From positions 2,914,001 to 2,978,000 of the forward strand of contig OY760650.2 of the NCBI GenBank assembly GCA_963663845.2: a stretch of DNA of 64,000 nt, in the 5' to 3' direction. The translations under genes and the position numbers were made by a program. The DNA comes from Versatilivorator sp963663845. GTDB lineage: Bacteria > Acidobacteriota > Terriglobia > Versatilivoradales > Versatilivoraceae. Below are positions 15,223 through 24,550 of the stretch, in pieces (positions within the stretch are counted from its first letter, which is position 1; the number at the start of each line of letters is the position of its first letter). The notes beneath the pieces are model-generated. The model was not told the origin of the DNA, did no database searches, and was given only the letters and a program-made list of their open reading frames with translations.

Positions 15223-17001
15223 TCAGCCCTCGCCTCGCTGTTCTCGCCTCAACGCCTCCGTGGCTGCCGCGTCCACTTTTCCGCTCTGATCATCGATCGC
15301 CACTCCATACTCCCGCCGGGCGGCTTCCAGGGAGACCTTGCCGTTCCTGACGTCCCGCTCCACCGCTTGGGGGGACCGCAGCAGCGGGTTGCCCCAGCCG
15401 CCGCCGCCCGCCTGGCGGTGGTAGATGCGTTGGCCTTCCTTGATGGACGTCGAGATCATGGTCGGCAGGACCCTGGTTTCCTCTTTTCCCCGCAACTCGT
15501 TGATGGAGCCCCTTCCCGGCCGGCCGCCCGAGAGTCCGTAGGGGGGATGGTCGCGGCGGTCGGAGCGGATGGCCAGGTGGGCTTCTCCTTCCAGCAGGCG
15601 CCACTCCCGCTCGATGCCGAGACCGCCCCGGAATCGGCCGGCCCCTCCGCTGTCTGTCACCATCCCGTAGCGTTCGATGTGGACGGGATACTCGCACTCG
15701 GCCTGTTCCACCGGAATGTTGGCGGCCACGTTGGCGATGTTGCACAACCCGTCGTTGCCGTCGCGGTCGGGACGGCCTCCCCAGGTTCCGGAGAGCAGTT
15801 CGTAGTAGACATAGGGCGCACGGCGGCCGCCTTGTTCCCGCAGGCCGCCGATGATCACCAGGGTGTTGCCTCCCTCACTGGCCGCGAACACGCGGTCGGG
15901 CAGAATGCCGGCCAGGGCGCCGAACATGGTATCGGCCAGGCGGAACCCGGTGATTCCCCTCATGGAGGAAGCCGCCGGCATGACCCCGTGCACCACCGTG
16001 CCCGGCGGAGCCACGATGCGCAGCGGCTTGAAGAGTCCGGCGGTGTTGGGGACCTCCTCCCGCATGACCGAACGGACGGTGAGGGCCACCACCGAGGCGG
16101 TGAAGGAGAGCGTGCAGTTGATGGCTCCCCGGACCTGGGGAGCGGAGCCGGTGAAATCGGCGGTCAGGGAGTCTCCCTCCACCGTCAAGGTGACCTTCAG
16201 AGGTACAGGGGGGCCGCCCACGCCGTCGCTGTCCATGTGGTCGGTAAAGGAGTAGCGGCCGTCCGGCCAGGAGGCGATTTCCCGCCGAAGCAGCCGCTCG
16301 GTGTAGGTGATCATCTCGGACGCGCAGCGGGTGAAGGTCTCCAGCCCGTAGCGCCGGATGAGCTCGTGGATGCCCCTCTCCCCGATGTGGCAGGCGGCGA
16401 TCTGGGCCTGCACGTCCCCGATGGTCATGCGCGGCACCCGTACGTTGGTTCTGAGCAGGGAGAAGAGGGCCTCATCCGGCTCTCCGCGCCGGTAGAGTTT
16501 CAACCAGGGAATCCTCAGGCCGTCCTGAAAGATTTCGGTGTTGTCGCAGGCCGAGCTGCCGGGGAGGCGTCCCCCCAGGTCGAGGTGGTGAGCCGTGCTC
16601 ACGGCAAAGGCGGCCAGGCGGTCTTCCCAGAAGATTGGCTTCACGATGAAGATGTCCGGGATGTGCATGCCCCCGTCAAAGGGGTCGTTGAGAATGAAGA
16701 CGTCGCCCGGGCACATGCTCTCTCCATACTTCCGGAAGAGAGTCTCCATGGCGTAGGGAACCGTGCCCAGGTGCAGGGGGGTGGTGACACCCTGGGCTAT
16801 CATCTCGCCCTCGGCATTGCAAAGAGAGGTCGAGTAGTCCAGGCAGTCGCGGACGATGGTGGAGTAGGCGGTCCGGTAGAGGGCCAGCGCCATCTCGTCG
16901 GCGGCGGAGGCCAGGGCGTTCTGGATGATCTCCCGGGTGATGGGGTCGACGGGAGCCTCCCCGACGGCTCCGTTTCCGGCTGTGATGTCGGCGTTACTCA
17001 T
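15223..17001 (-). CDS. hyuB: Hydantoinase B / 5-oxoprolinase beta-type subunit
   Basis: A 592-residue protein of the HyuB family. Marks are 'DPITREIIQNALASAADEMALALYRTAYSTIVRDCLDYS', 'GDVFILNDPFDGGMHIPDIFIVKPIF', 'HHLDLGGRLPGS', 'GSAPQVRGAINCTLSFT' and a C-terminal 'GGGGWGNPLLRSPQAVERDV'. With HyuA it hydrolyses cyclic amides (N-methylhydantoin, 5-oxoproline or acetone-carboxylase-like substrates), driven by ATP, in the cytosol. The ATG at 17001 is chosen because it overlaps the hyuA stop by eight bases (ATGAGTAA), the usual coupling. Substrate specificity is not resolved. Confidence 0.92.
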   Translation of the reverse strand: MSNADITAGNGAVGEAPVDPITREIIQNALASAADEMALALYRTAYSTIVRDCLDYSTSLCNAEGEMIAQGVTTPLHLGTVPYAMETLFRKYGESMCPGDVFILNDPFDGGMHIPDIFIVKPIFWEDRLAAFAVSTAHHLDLGGRLPGSSACDNTEIFQDGLRIPWLKLYRRGEPDEALFSLLRTNVRVPRMTIGDVQAQIAACHIGERGIHELIRRYGLETFTRCASEMITYTERLLRREIASWPDGRYSFTDHMDSDGVGGPPVPLKVTLTVEGDSLTADFTGSAPQVRGAINCTLSFTASVVALTVRSVMREEVPNTAGLFKPLRIVAPPGTVVHGVMPAASSMRGITGFRLADTMFGALAGILPDRVFAASEGGNTLVIIGGLREQGGRRAPYVYYELLSGTWGGRPDRDGNDGLCNIANVAANIPVEQAECEYPVHIERYGMVTDSGGAGRFRGGLGIEREWRLLEGEAHLAIRSDRRDHPPYGLSGGRPGRGSINELRGKEETRVLPTMISTSIKEGQRIYHRQAGGGGWGNPLLRSPQAVERDVRNGKVSLEAARREYGVAIDDQSGKVDAAATEALRREQRGEG

Positions 17002-19090
17002 CCTCCACCTCCATGACCACATTCCCATGTTTGTCCCGCCGAACCGACATGAAAGGGGGGACAACGATGGTGGAGTCGTATTCGTCGATCAGCAGGGGAC
17101 CTCTGGCGGTTTCGGAGAGGCCCGAGCGGGCCACCACCGGAGTGTCGACGACACCGTAGTCGGAACCGAAATAGGCCTGCCGGCGGGACTGGGCCGTAAA
17201 GGCGGAATCCCTGGGTCTGAAGCCCGACTCGCGCCCCGGCGCGGCCACCTGGCCCACCAGGCGCACGGCAATGATCTCAGTGGGGTTCTCGGGGTCCGAC
17301 CGGTGGCCGTAAAGCCGCTCGTGTTCGGCTTCGAAGTCCTCGTTCAAGGCCTGGATCCCCCGCCCGTCCAGGGGGCCGCCTGGAAGCTCCAGGCGGATTT
17401 CGGAGGCTTGTCCCTGAAAGCGCAGGTCGGCGCTCCACCTCAAGGCGACCCGGGCGGAAGCGTAGCCCTCGGCTTCGAAGCGGTCCAGCATCTTCTGCCT
17501 CAATTCCCGCCGGATCCGCTCCAGGCTATCCGCCTGGGTGGCGTCGGCCAATAGCAGGCAGCTCCTGACGTCGTGGTGCTCCACTCCCGAGGCCAGCAGG
17601 CCCAGGGCGCTGAAGAGGCCCGGCAGGGGCGGGACAACGACCTGACGAATGTGCAACTCCCGGGCCAGCCCGGCGGCGTGGACGGGGCCGGATCCGCCAA
17701 AGGCCATCAACGCGAACTCTCTCGGGTCCCGGCCCCGCTCGGTGGAGACGGCTCGCAGGGCCCGCATGGTCCTGGCGTTGGCGATCCGGTGGATGCCCTC
17801 GGCCGCTTGCAGCAGATCCATTCCCAGAGCGGTGGCGATCCGGTCCCGAACGGCGCTTGCGGCGGCATCCGGGTCGATGGCGATGTCCCCGTTGGCCAGT
17901 CGGCCCGGACGGATGTATCCCAGCACCACGTTGGCATCGGTCACGGTCGGTTCCTCCCCGCCGCGCGAGTAGCAGGCGGGTCCGGGGACGGCCCCGGCGC
18001 TGCGCGGCCCCACCCTCAGCCCGCCGGCTCCGTCCAGGTAGGCAATGCTGCCCCCGCCGGAGCCCACTTCAGCGATGTCGATGCTGGGAGCCCGAATGAG
18101 CTCGCCGCCTCCGCCCGTCAGGCGGTTGCCGGCCGAGAGGGAAGCGCCGACCTCGTACTCGGGGCTGTAGCGCACCCGGCCCTCCTCGATCAGCGAGGCC
18201 TTGGCGGTGGTTCCCCCCATGTCCAGCGTAATGACGTTCTCCAGGCCCAGGTGGCGGGCCGTAGCCTGGGAGGCCAGCACCCCGGCGGCCGGGCCCGATT
18301 CCAGCATGTAGACGGGACGGCGGGCCGCTTCCTCTTCCGGGGTCAACCCCCCGGCGGACTGCATGATCAGCAAAGGCGAATGGATGTTCAGGTCTTCCAG
18401 TCCGGACCTCATGGCCGCCAGGTAGCCGCGCATGACAGGCCGCACGTAGGCATTGACCACGGTCGTGGCGGTGCGTTCATATTCCTTGCGTTCGCGAAGC
18501 ACATCGGAGGAGAGAGATATCTGCACATCGGACAGGTTTCGGCGCAAATAGTCTCCCACCAGAGTCTCGTGTTGGGGCCAGGCGTAGGCGTGCAGCAGGC
18601 ACACGGCTACCGATTCGACCCTCTTTTCCTTCAGGCTGCGGGCGATTCGGTCCAGGTCGTTGGGGTCCACCTCAGCCAGAACCTCGCCCCGTGCCGAAAG
18701 GCGCTCCCCCAGCTCGAACCGCAGGAAGCGCTCCACCAGCTCGGGAGGCTTCCGGAAAAAGAGGTCATACATCTGGGGCGCCCGGATGCGGCGCAGCTCC
18801 AGCACGTCCCGGAACCCCCGGGTGGTGATCAGGGCCGTCAGCGCCCCGCGCCGCTCCAGGATGGCGTTGGTGGCCACGGTGGTTCCGTGAACCACTTCGG
18901 CCACCTCCGACCCGGAAGCGGCGGTGTCCTGGAGCAGCCGCGAGATACCGTTGAGCACGGCGGTTTCGAAGTCGGGAGGCGTCGAGGGAACCTTGGCGGT
19001 CCAGACGCTTCCGCCGGCATCGGCCAGGACCACGTCGGTGAAGGTCCCCCCGACGTCGGCCCCCACCCGGATTGGTCCCTTCGGTTTCAT
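16994..19090 (-). CDS. hyuA: Hydantoinase A / 5-oxoprolinase alpha-type subunit
   Basis: A 698-residue ATP-binding subunit. The N-terminal Hydant_A_N domain has 'RVGADVGGTFTDVVLAD' (phosphate 1 loop) and 'VVHGTTVATNAILERRGA'. The central Hydantoinase_A domain has 'QSAGGLTP', 'GPAAGVLASQ', 'TLDMGGTTAKASLIEEG' and 'SVGSGGGS'-type text (here EVGSGGGSIAYLD). A C-terminal 'LMAFGGSGPVHAAGLARELHI' is also present. The length is typical. It heads the two-gene hyuAB unit and is preceded by a repeat-rich gap that probably holds its promoter. Confidence 0.93.
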   Translation of the reverse strand: MKPKGPIRVGADVGGTFTDVVLADAGGSVWTAKVPSTPPDFETAVLNGISRLLQDTAASGSEVAEVVHGTTVATNAILERRGALTALITTRGFRDVLELRRIRAPQMYDLFFRKPPELVERFLRFELGERLSARGEVLAEVDPNDLDRIARSLKEKRVESVAVCLLHAYAWPQHETLVGDYLRRNLSDVQISLSSDVLRERKEYERTATTVVNAYVRPVMRGYLAAMRSGLEDLNIHSPLLIMQSAGGLTPEEEAARRPVYMLESGPAAGVLASQATARHLGLENVITLDMGGTTAKASLIEEGRVRYSPEYEVGASLSAGNRLTGGGGELIRAPSIDIAEVGSGGGSIAYLDGAGGLRVGPRSAGAVPGPACYSRGGEEPTVTDANVVLGYIRPGRLANGDIAIDPDAAASAVRDRIATALGMDLLQAAEGIHRIANARTMRALRAVSTERGRDPREFALMAFGGSGPVHAAGLARELHIRQVVVPPLPGLFSALGLLASGVEHHDVRSCLLLADATQADSLERIRRELRQKMLDRFEAEGYASARVALRWSADLRFQGQASEIRLELPGGPLDGRGIQALNEDFEAEHERLYGHRSDPENPTEIIAVRLVGQVAAPGRESGFRPRDSAFTAQSRRQAYFGSDYGVVDTPVVARSGLSETARGPLLIDEYDSTIVVPPFMSVRRDKHGNVVMEVEDE

Positions 19091-19123
19091 GCCGGTCTCT
19101 CGGTGCTGCGTTCCATGGTTTTC

Positions 19124-19858
19124 TGAAACAAGAGCCGGCGCCTAATGGCTGGAAACCGGTTCAGAGCCAAGCATGGGCGGATTATTGATTCACATCGATG
19201 GACAGGATGCACAGGATTTTTCTTCTTTGACAAACGCCGGCGACCGATGGTTGGAAACCGGTTCAAAGTCAAGCATGAGTAGAGGGTTTATTGACATGGA
19301 TGCACAGGATGCACAGGATTTTTTCTCGAGACGGCGGCCTTGCAGTCCTGGACATCCGCAAATCCCCACACGATCACCGCCGGAGTCAGCTTTGGTGCTG
19401 CACCCTCCCATCCTGATTATCCTGTGCATCCATGTTCAAAAATCTTGTTCCCGACAGGCCATGAACGTCTCTTGTTTCACTCTCGGATGATCTGCCCGGC
19501 AGGGCAGGGGTGGTGCTTGTCTGAAATAACAGAAAAAGGAGGAAACCACGAAGACCCACCGGAGAGGCGCCCCTCCGGGAGCGCGGGCGTCTCGCCCGCA
19601 TGCTCTGCGTTGGGTGGCCGCTCAGTTTCCCCGTGATGCGGCTCCCGGTCACCCTGCCGGCGGGAACTCCATGGGCTCGGCTGAAGCGGAATCGTAGCGC
19701 TGTTGCCGGTCGAGCCGGGTGGAGGAGAGGGGTGAGGCTGTGCCAGTGTTGTGCGGGCGGGACGCCCGCGCTCCCGGCCTTCATCCCGTGACGGCATCGC
19801 AGCCAAGCAGGTCCATCGGTCTTCGTGTTTATTCGTGTTCATTCGTGGTTCGTCTTTG
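19124..19858. repeat. Composite modular intergenic element, copy 1
   Basis: This gap between hyuA and the acyl-CoA synthetase gene has no coding content but an ordered set of modules. (1) TGAAACAA...GGAAACCGGTTC appears at 19124-19161, with the GGAAACCGGTTC part again at 19253-19264. (2) GATGCACAGGATGCACAGG occurs at 19299-19317, with the opposing CCTGATTATCCTGTGCATCC at 19412-19431. (3) TGCCCGGCAGGGCAGGGG lies at 19493-19510. (4) A REP-like inverted pair spans 19577-19775. (5) ATTCGTGTTCATTCGTGG lies at 19831-19848. The same modules recur in the same order near 30.3, 45.5 and 50.0 kb. Confidence 0.85.
19577..19775. repeat. REP-like inverted pair (about 200 bp, MITE/BIME-like)
   Basis: Terminal 24-base arms at 19577-19600 and 19752-19775 are inverted copies with one mismatch. 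Each arm contains its own hairpin, GCGGGCGTCTCGCCCGC. The interior is closely similar to that of the copy at 50310-50508: both share GCGTTGGGTGGCCGCTCAG, CCATGGGCTCGGC and TTGCCGGTCGAGCCGGGT. No transposase is encoded, so it would depend on an enzyme elsewhere. Confidence 0.85.
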
Positions 19859-19912
19859 TTAACGGTTGGCCATTTTTCCTCGAATCATTCGACCGCCTGG
19901 GCGGCGGCCCGG

Positions 19913-21460
19913 TCAATCGGCGGAGCCGAAGCGTTCCCGCAGTTCCCGCCGCAGCGTTTTCCCGTAGGCGTTCTTGGGAATCTCCTCCACGAAGACCACC
20001 GACCGCGGCTTCTTGAAGCTGGCGATGCGCTCCCGGCAGAAGGCAATCAGTTCACCGGCCGGGGGCGGGGCTTGCGGGTTGCGGGGCCTGACGGCCGCTT
20101 TCACCGATTCCCCCCATTCCGGGTCGGGCACGCCGAACACGGCCACCTCGGCCACCTGAGGGTGCTCCATCAGGGCTTCCTCGACCTCTCGCGGGTAGAT
20201 GTTGGCCCCCCCGGAGAGGATCATGTCGTTCTTGCGGTCCACCAGGAAGAGAAACCCCCGTTCATCCAGGTAGCCGATGTCCCCGGTGTGCAGCCAACCC
20301 CCGCGCAGGGTCTCGGCGGTGGCTTGCGGGTCGTTCCAGTAACCCGTCATGACCACGCCGCCCCTCGCCAGGACCTCGCCGCTCCTGCCGGCGGGCAGCG
20401 GTTGGCCGGCTTCGTCCACAACCCGGACTTCCACGTCGGTGCGCGGCGGACCGGCGGTGAGCAGCGCAGGCGTCGTCTCCAGCTCGGCCGCCATGGCTCG
20501 CCGGCTGAGGGCGGTGATGGTCATGGGGGACTCGCCCAAGCCATAGAGCTCGGTCAGGATGGGACCGAAGCGGGCCACGGCCCGGCGGGCGTCTTCCACG
20601 TACATGGGGGCGCCGCCCCAGGCAATGGCCCGCAGGCTGGAGAGGTCGTGGCCGGGGCCCACCGGCTCCTCGGCCAGCCGCTTGACCTGGGTGGGCGCCA
20701 GAAAGGGGATGAGGGTGACCTCCCAGCGGGTGATCTCCTCGAACACACGAGTCGGACTGAAGCCCACCGAATCGTGGAGAATGTGGGTGGCGCCGCGGGC
20801 CACCAGGGGAAGCGCGTAGAGGCCGCTGCCGTGCGACAGAGGAGCCGCGTGGAGCGCCACGTCGGTTTCGTCGGGGACGTAGTGGTCGGCGAAGAAGCTC
20901 ATGGTCATGGCCAGCAGGTTGCGGTGGGAGAGCATGGCTCCCTTGGGCTTGCCGGTGGTCCCGGAAGTGTAGAAGAGCCAGGCCAGGGCGTCCTCCTCCA
21001 GCTCGACGTCGTCCAGGAGTTCGGGACCCTGCGCCAGCAGGTCCTCGTAGCCGAGGGAGTCGGCGGAAGCGGGCTTGCCGGTGCTGACCCAGTGGTGAAC
21101 CGAGGTTCCCCGGCGGGCTTGCGGAATCGGGGGGTTGAAAAAGTCGCCGTGGATCACGGCGGCGGACCGGCTCTGCTCCAGGATGTAGCCGATCTCGCGC
21201 GGGTGGAGCCTGAAGTTGAGAGGGACCGCCACGGCCCCCAGCCGAAAGAGGGCGAACAGGGTCTCCAGAAACGGCGGCCGGTTGTGCTGGAGGATGGCCA
21301 CTCGGTCCCCTGGGCGGATTCCCAGGCCCCTCAAGGCTCCGGCCAATCGACCGGCCCGACGGTTGAACTCCGCGTAATTCAGGATCCTGTCGCCCTGAAC
21401 CAGGGCCGGCTTGTCCGGGTGGGCCCGGGCGGCGCGGCTTAACAGGAGGGAGAGGTTCAT
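19913..21460 (-). CDS. AMP-forming acyl-CoA synthetase / ligase
   Basis: A 515-residue ANL-superfamily enzyme. The AMP-binding P-loop is 'WLFYTSGTTGKPKGAMLSHRN' (around residue 165). Also present are 'ELYGLGESPMTITAL', 'GWLHTGDIGYLDERGFLFLVDRKNDMILSGGANIYPREVEEAL', and the C-terminal catalytic lysine region 'EIPKNAYGKTLRREL'. It activates a carboxylic acid to the acyl-adenylate and then the CoA thioester in the cytosol. Size and motifs fit medium/long-chain fatty acid or aromatic acid ligases; the substrate is not assigned. Stands alone. Confidence 0.92.
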   Translation of the reverse strand: MNLSLLLSRAARAHPDKPALVQGDRILNYAEFNRRAGRLAGALRGLGIRPGDRVAILQHNRPPFLETLFALFRLGAVAVPLNFRLHPREIGYILEQSRSAAVIHGDFFNPPIPQARRGTSVHHWVSTGKPASADSLGYEDLLAQGPELLDDVELEEDALAWLFYTSGTTGKPKGAMLSHRNLLAMTMSFFADHYVPDETDVALHAAPLSHGSGLYALPLVARGATHILHDSVGFSPTRVFEEITRWEVTLIPFLAPTQVKRLAEEPVGPGHDLSSLRAIAWGGAPMYVEDARRAVARFGPILTELYGLGESPMTITALSRRAMAAELETTPALLTAGPPRTDVEVRVVDEAGQPLPAGRSGEVLARGGVVMTGYWNDPQATAETLRGGWLHTGDIGYLDERGFLFLVDRKNDMILSGGANIYPREVEEALMEHPQVAEVAVFGVPDPEWGESVKAAVRPRNPQAPPPAGELIAFCRERIASFKKPRSVVFVEEIPKNAYGKTLRRELRERFGSAD

Positions 21461-22271
21461 GAGCTTCCAGCGACCGGCGCGCCGCCGCGGCGGGAGTGGC
21501 TGCGGAGTGGGTCAGGGGCCGGCCCGGAATTCCAGCGAGGCCGGATCGCCACCGTAAGATATCCTGCTCCTCCGGTTGCGTCAACCGGGCGGCCGGACCT
21601 GAACAGGGCCATCCCACTTTGAGCCCCATTGTAGGGGCAACCCTTGTGGGTGAGGGTGGGAGCGTGGGAGGGTCCTGCGGACCGGAAACGCCTGAGCGTT
21701 GTCTGCAAGGGTCTCGGAATGCCCCTTATGGTGAAAATGAGATGAATTTGAAAATAGGTTCCGTGAATTTTGACTGGAACTCGGCTCTTCGGCCCGTGCC
21801 CGAAGTTGCATTATTTCGGTCCAAAAGGTATAATCCTTTCACCTCAAGCCTTCTGCGGCGCAGATTCCTAGTGAGGCCGTGCCATAGCCCGACGTGCACG
21901 GAGGGAGAATAGAACCGCCAATTCACATCCACGGACTTGCAGAAAGCAAGACGTGTTCATTGGTGGTGATGCCTCATCTTCGTGTCGCCTGGACAGTTCG
22001 CGCCGGGCGGTGGAATTCCGCTTGTCGCCTGAACTCGCTCCATCTGCGAAACCAGACTCATCTGTCCATGTTGTCGCCGCACGAGAAGTCTGGTGCGCGC
22101 GTTCAATATTGAGTTGCCTTGCGCCGCAGCCAAGGGAACTTCCCAATCGGTGCGTTCAAAGGGGCCTGCCCCGGCATGGCGGGACGCGGTCGGCTCGAGC
22201 CGACGGCTGCAGCCGGAGGCGGCAACGGTTGACAGCTACATGGAAAGACGAAATAGACGGGATTGAAGCCC
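21461..22271. other. Gene-free gap of about 800 bases
   Basis: I see no supported gene. Contents are one GTAGGGGC...CCCTTGTGGG repeat at 21629-21650 (family of 7065-7141) and an AT-rich stretch around 21730-21850. Close to the ABC gene there is a short self-complementary CGACGGCTGCAGCCG (about 22199-22213). Short frames here have no recognisable motifs. Confidence 0.5.
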
Positions 22272-23471
22272 ATGGCCAAGATCAGGCTGCACAATCTCAC
22301 AAAACGGTTTGGCGAGGTCACGGCCGTGGACGACCTGAGTCTGGAAATCGCCGACCGGGAGTTCCTGGTTCTGGTTGGGCCCTCGGGTTGCGGCAAGAGC
22401 ACCGTGCTGCGCTGCATTGCCGGTTTGGAAGAGTTGACCCGGGGAGAGATCTTTATCGGGGACCGCCGGGTGAAAACGCTCTCTCCCAAGGATCGGGACG
22501 TGGCCATGGTGTTTCAGAACTATGCCCTCTATCCCCACATGAACATCCGGGAAAACCTGGCCTTCGGCCTGCGTATTCGGACCCCCCCCAAGGGCCCGCT
22601 GGCATGGATTCTCGACCGCAAGGCCTGGAAGAGGAAAAGGGAGGACATCGATCGCCGGGTCCGGTCGGTTGCCCGGATGCTGGAGATCGAGGGGTTGCTC
22701 GGGAGGAGACCCAAGCAGCTTTCCGGCGGGCAGCGCCAGCGGGTGGCTCTCGGAAGGGCCATCGTCCGCGAGCCCAAGGCGTTTCTGATGGACGAACCCC
22801 TGTCCAATCTGGATGCCAAGTTGCGAGTGGCCACCCGGGCCGAACTGGTCAAGCTCCATCGGAGGCTGGCGGTAACCACGGTCTACGTGACCCATGACCA
22901 GGTAGAAGCCATGACCATGGGTGACCGCATCGCCGTCATGAACCAGGGGGTCCTCCAGCAGGTGGATACCCCCCTCAATCTCTACAATCGGCCGGCCAAT
23001 CGGTTTGTGGCCGGGTTCCTGGGATCGCCGGAGATGAACTTCCTGGAAGGACGGGTGGCCGCCAGGGGCGGAGAGCTGTGGCTGGAAACCGAAAGCCTGC
23101 GGCTGCCGCTGGCGGAGTTCAGCCTTGATGGGGACTGGAGCGGCAAGCAGGTCACCCTGGGGATCCGCCCGGAACACATTCTCAGGTGCGAGACCGAACC
23201 TTCCCGGAACTCGAACCTGGTGCCTCTGGCAATCGAGGTGGATGTGATGGAGCCGATGGGCAGCAGCGTCCTCCTCTACCTCAAGGCCGGCGTCCATACG
23301 CTGCTGGCGCTCTGGGGGCCTGAAGCGGCCGAACAGCCCCCGCCGGAACGGGTGAGCCTGGATCTGTCCAGGGCCCAACTGTTCGCGGCCGGCCGCGGCC
23401 GGTCCCTCTGTCGGCCGGAGGGGCCGGCCACGAACTTCTGGACCCGCCGGCCCGGCACGTCGCAGAGGTAG
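22272..23471 (+). CDS. MalK/UgpC-type ABC transporter ATP-binding protein
   Basis: A 399-residue importer ATPase. Walker A is 'GPSGCGKST' (residues 36-44), then the Q-loop 'VFQNYALYPHMNIREN', signature 'LSGGQRQRVALGRAI', Walker B 'AFLMDEPLSNLDA', H-loop 'VYVTHDQVEAMTMGDR', and a C-terminal TOBE/OB regulatory domain with 'LGIRPEHI'. An extra stretch of about 15 residues (PPKGPLAWILDRKAWKR) interrupts the helical region after 'LAFGLRIR'. No permease or binding-protein genes are adjacent, so it may serve several transporters, like MsmX. The last roughly 20 codons do not look like the family and run antisense into an NHL remnant. Confidence 0.9.
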   Translation: MAKIRLHNLTKRFGEVTAVDDLSLEIADREFLVLVGPSGCGKSTVLRCIAGLEELTRGEIFIGDRRVKTLSPKDRDVAMVFQNYALYPHMNIRENLAFGLRIRTPPKGPLAWILDRKAWKRKREDIDRRVRSVARMLEIEGLLGRRPKQLSGGQRQRVALGRAIVREPKAFLMDEPLSNLDAKLRVATRAELVKLHRRLAVTTVYVTHDQVEAMTMGDRIAVMNQGVLQQVDTPLNLYNRPANRFVAGFLGSPEMNFLEGRVAARGGELWLETESLRLPLAEFSLDGDWSGKQVTLGIRPEHILRCETEPSRNSNLVPLAIEVDVMEPMGSSVLLYLKAGVHTLLALWGPEAAEQPPPERVSLDLSRAQLFAAGRGRSLCRPEGPATNFWTRRPGTSQR

Positions 23472-23521
23472 ACCTCTCCGGTCGGCGCCACCGCCGCGCC
23501 GTGGCCCCGGTAGAACTCTTT
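23417..23521 (-). pseudogene. C-terminal remnant of an NHL-repeat protein
   Basis: Read on the minus strand directly after the stop of the MDR gene, and in the same frame, is KEFYRGHGAAVAPTGEVYLC followed by DVPGRRVQKFVAGPS. This matches an NHL/beta-propeller blade ('GHg.AvaPdG.vYVaD..n.RVqkF'), as in peptidyl-glycine amidating-lyase-like or SMP-30-like proteins. No start, signal or further blades exist. It overlaps the 3' end of the convergent ABC ATPase gene, which therefore carries a tail translated from antisense NHL sequence. Confidence 0.6.
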
Positions 23522-24550
23522 TCAGTCCTCCCAGGTGAAGAGGACTCCCAGCATGGATTTTTCCCGGTGGTAGATCATCTCGTAGGCTTCCACCATCCGG
23601 GAGTAGTGGAAGCGGTGGGTGATCAGCTTCTTGGGTTCCAGCGAGGTGGTCTTCATCAGAAACAGCATGTGCTCAGCGGCTCGATCGTTGGAGAAGCGGT
23701 TTTCCATGGTGGAACCGCCGCCCCCGTCCGGATAGAGATACCCCGTCGGCCCCGAAACGGCGTGCAGCGAAATGCCCCGGGTGTAGAACAGGGACATGGA
23801 CAGCGGATTGAAATCCAGGTCGGTTTCCCCCCGCCCCAACAGGCTGACGATGGACACTCGGCCGTGCAGTCGCACAATCTCGAGGGCGGTGCGGTAGGCG
23901 GGCCAGGGATTGGCCGTCAGGATGACCAGGTCGATTCCGGAGCCTCCGGTGACGTCGTCCAGCTTGGCTTTCAGGTCCGGGTCGTTGTAGAGGAAGCCCT
24001 CGTGAGCCCCCATCCGCTGGGCCATCTCCAGGCGGGTGGGACTATTGCCGATGGCAATCAGGTGAGCACCGAACAACGGCCCCAGGGCCACCGCGCCCAG
24101 ACCCAGCGTTCCCAGTCCGACCACCGCCACGTTTTCGCCCGGCTCGAAATGGGCCTTGCGGTAGCAGAAGGAGCTGAGCGCGTAGAGGTGAGCCCAAACC
24201 GCGTCCTCGTCGTCCACCCCCTCGGGAACCTTCACCATGCTGGCCGCCTCGTTGGTGATGTATTCCGACTGATGGGGTTGCCGGGTCACCACCCGGTCCC
24301 CGACCTGAACCCGACGGACCGCGCTGCCCACTCCCATCACGATTCCCAGGTTGCTGTCTCCCACCCACCGGGGATATACCGGGGCTCCGGGGACGTGTTC
24401 GGCCCCCTCGTAGTTGCCTCGGTCGGTCCCGATCTTCAGTGCGCTCACCCGGGTCCGGATCCAGATTTCGTCCGGCTTCAGGTTGCTGGTGTCCAGGGGG
24501 CGCTCTTCGATGTGCAGGTCTCTGGGTCCGCGAAGGTTGGCGATTTTCAT
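23522..24550 (-). CDS. Zinc-type alcohol dehydrogenase-like (MDR) oxidoreductase
   Basis: A 342-residue medium-chain dehydrogenase. The N-terminal GroES-like domain reads 'KIANLRGPRDLHIEERPLDTSNLKPDEIWIRTRVSALKIGTDRGNYEG'. The Rossmann nucleotide loop is 'NVAVVGLGTLGLGAVALG'. Classic zinc ligands (Cys after 'alk.C.sD', GHE) are not seen: the catalytic-Cys position reads SALKIGTD, so it may be a non-zinc MDR member. ATG 24550 is preceded by AAGGAGCC; the longer frame to 24652 lacks a better site. The substrate is unknown. Related genes in environmental genomes lie near carbohydrate-degradation loci, but nothing here decides the role. Confidence 0.82.
   Translation of the reverse strand: MKIANLRGPRDLHIEERPLDTSNLKPDEIWIRTRVSALKIGTDRGNYEGAEHVPGAPVYPRWVGDSNLGIVMGVGSAVRRVQVGDRVVTRQPHQSEYITNEAASMVKVPEGVDDEDAVWAHLYALSSFCYRKAHFEPGENVAVVGLGTLGLGAVALGPLFGAHLIAIGNSPTRLEMAQRMGAHEGFLYNDPDLKAKLDDVTGGSGIDLVILTANPWPAYRTALEIVRLHGRVSIVSLLGRGETDLDFNPLSMSLFYTRGISLHAVSGPTGYLYPDGGGGSTMENRFSNDRAAEHMLFLMKTTSLEPKKLITHRFHYSRMVEAYEMIYHREKSMLGVLFTWED

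Noticed and set aside
15223..19090. Acetone carboxylase (AcxAB) instead of hydantoinase
   Set aside because: The two subunits share ancestry, but the gamma subunit gene expected for acetone carboxylase is not present; the general HyuA/HyuB call is safer.
19577..19775. REP-like pair considered as an insertion sequence
   Set aside because: There is no transposase gene inside (about 200 bases) and no clear target-site duplication; treated as a non-autonomous repeat.
22272..23471. Part of a complete sugar ABC importer operon
   Set aside because: No permease or binding-protein gene lies on either side; the neighbouring genes are an acyl-CoA ligase and an MDR dehydrogenase on the opposite strand.
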